64,000 nt of DNA, taken from NCBI RefSeq assembly GCF_030538655.1, contig NZ_JAUNTO010000002.1:62001-126000 (forward strand), given 5' to 3'. Position 1 is the stretch's first letter; each line of letters opens with the position of its first letter. The position numbers and the translations under genes were made by a program. Of the stretch, positions 63,158 through 64,000 are shown piece after piece. The notes beneath the pieces were generated by a model. The model saw nothing but the letters and a program-made list of their open reading frames with translations. It had not been told where the DNA came from and did not search any database. The DNA comes from Paracoccus sp. (in: a-proteobacteria) (lineage in GTDB: Bacteria; Pseudomonadota; Alphaproteobacteria; Rhodobacterales; Rhodobacteraceae).

Positions 63158-64000
63158 TTCTTGCCAAACATCCCCGACAGGCCGCCCGGCAGGCCCATGC
63201 CGCCAAGCTGCCCGCCCAAGCCCCGCGGGTCTTGCAGCATCTTGGCCGCCTCGGCCATTTTCGCCGGATCGGCGCTGGCCATGTCGGGCAGGCCGCCGTC
63301 CTTGCCCATCATCGCGCGCATGGCCTGTCGCATCATGCCGCCCTTCATCTTGCCCAGCTTTTTCATCGTATCGCCCATCTGCCGCTGCATCTTCAGCAGA
63401 CGGTTCAGGTCTTGCACGTCAAGGCCAGCCCCGGTGGCGATGCGTTTCTTGCGGCTGGCTTGCAGCAGGTCGGGGTTCGCCCGTTCCTTTTTCGTCATCG
63501 AGTTGATCAGCGCGATCTGGCGGCGGATCATCACGTCGTTCATGCCCGCGTCTTCGGCCTGTTTGGCCATTTTCGCCATGCCGGGCATCATCGACATGAT
63601 CGACTGCATCCCGCCCATCTTTTGCATCTGTTCCAATTGGCTGCGCATGTCATTCATGTTGAACAGCCCCTTCTGGAACCGTTTCACCATGCGTTCGGCC
63701 TGTTCGGCCTCCAGCACCTGCTGGGCCTTTTCGACCAAGGCCACGATGTCGCCCATGCCGAGGATGCGGCCCGCGACACGCTGCGCATCGAACGATTCCA
63801 GTGCGTCCATCTTTTCGCCAAGGCCGACAAAGCGGATCGGCTTGCCGGTCACGGCGCGCATCGACAGGGCGGCACCGCCGCGTCCGTCGCCGTCCATCCG
63901 GGTCAGCACGACGCCGCTGATCCCGACCTTGCCGTCAAATTCGGTGGCGACGTTCACCGCGTCCTGACCCGTCAGGCCATCGACAACCAACAGGGTTTCG
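63154..64000 (-). CDS. ffh: signal recognition particle protein Ffh (5' part outside window)
   Basis: The C-terminal 280 or so residues of the SRP GTPase. The end of the G domain shows GVVLTRMDGDGRGGAALSMRAVTGKPIRFVG (G4 motif TRMD, and the ALS GxGE closing region). The methionine-rich M domain (GMQSIMSMMPGMAKM, KKRIATGAGLDVQDLNRLLKMQRQM) binds signal peptides and 4.5S RNA. It ends in a Gly/Met-rich tail, LPGGLSGMFGKK. The window edge cuts the N domain and GTPase start. It is the first gene of the ribosomal block. Confidence 0.97.
   Translation of the reverse strand, partial: ETLLVVDGLTGQDAVNVATEFDGKVGISGVVLTRMDGDGRGGAALSMRAVTGKPIRFVGLGEKMDALESFDAQRVAGRILGMGDIVALVEKAQQVLEAEQAERMVKRFQKGLFNMNDMRSQLEQMQKMGGMQSIMSMMPGMAKMAKQAEDAGMNDVMIRRQIALINSMTKKERANPDLLQASRKKRIATGAGLDVQDLNRLLKMQRQMGDTMKKLGKMKGGMMRQAMRAMMGKDGGLPDMASADPAKMAEAAKMLQDPRGLGGQLGGMGLPGGLSGMFGKK

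Noticed and set aside
1-64000. tRNA, rRNA or CRISPR loci
   Set aside because: No cloverleaf with a GGTTCGA-type T-loop, no rRNA-like stretch and no regularly spaced repeats were seen on reading both strands; a covariance search was not possible.

Overview
The window looks like a chromosomal segment of a high-GC alphaproteobacterium of the Rhodobacteraceae, most likely Paracoccus or a close relative. Support comes from a methylsuccinyl-CoA dehydrogenase of the ethylmalonyl-CoA pathway, a MipZ-type division ATPase, a pyruvate dehydrogenase E1-beta with its own lipoyl domain, acetoacetyl-CoA reductase, and short intergenic repeats carrying a GATATTT core. No rRNA, tRNA, CRISPR array or intact prophage was seen. 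The species assignment is inference.

Layout. 0-15 kb is mostly housekeeping: methylsuccinyl-CoA dehydrogenase, a TauE-type exporter, dapE, a GNAT enzyme, RNase R, a lone SUKH protein, a large DUF4175-like membrane protein, lysA with a tiny lipoprotein and argH (lysine and arginine synthesis), a TlpA-like thioredoxin, tag, an EAL phosphodiesterase and phaB. 16-23 kb is an eroding accessory region. Intact hemerythrin, pirin, GNAT and isochorismatase-like genes lie among decayed MFS, FMN-reductase and DoxX genes, a phage-like fragment, two toxin-antitoxin modules (parDE, vapBC) and an IS481-type transposase remnant. 23-30 kb holds a metal efflux CDF protein, a frameshifted acetyl-CoA hydrolase/transferase, mprF and a membrane ferredoxin-reductase-like protein.

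30-35.6 kb is an alternative heme-copper oxidase cluster: ctaG, copD-like, DUF2231 (inverted), CuA subunit II, and a fused subunit I-III that lacks the usual K-channel lysine. 35.7-40.8 kb is a tetR-acrA-acrB efflux operon with an AcrR-like operator. 41-43.5 kb is metNIQ, preceded by a possible transcription attenuator. 43.6-50.9 kb has a D-2-hydroxyacid dehydrogenase, a lipoprotein, apt, flavin reductase, a GNAT enzyme, EcsC, a RecD-like helicase, a DivIC/FtsB protein and TfoX-N. FtsB directly precedes the pdhABC operon (51-54.8 kb). mipZ and an Rrf2 regulator follow.

56.8-57.4 kb carries two small unknown genes with strong ribosome binding sites. 57.4-64 kb is the conserved ribosomal/SRP block on the minus strand: ffh (cut by the window edge), two tandem GNATs, chorismate mutase, rpsP, a 45-codon membrane protein, rimM, a sulfotransferase-like gene, trmD, rplS, rpmE and a frameshifted ABC membrane protein.

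No unmistakably new multi-gene defence or biosynthetic system was found. The best leads are the oxidase with altered proton channels, the two related ~123-bp inverted repeats (one forming a gene leader), the metN attenuator, the small-gene pair at 56.8-57.4 kb, and the half-decayed redox cluster.
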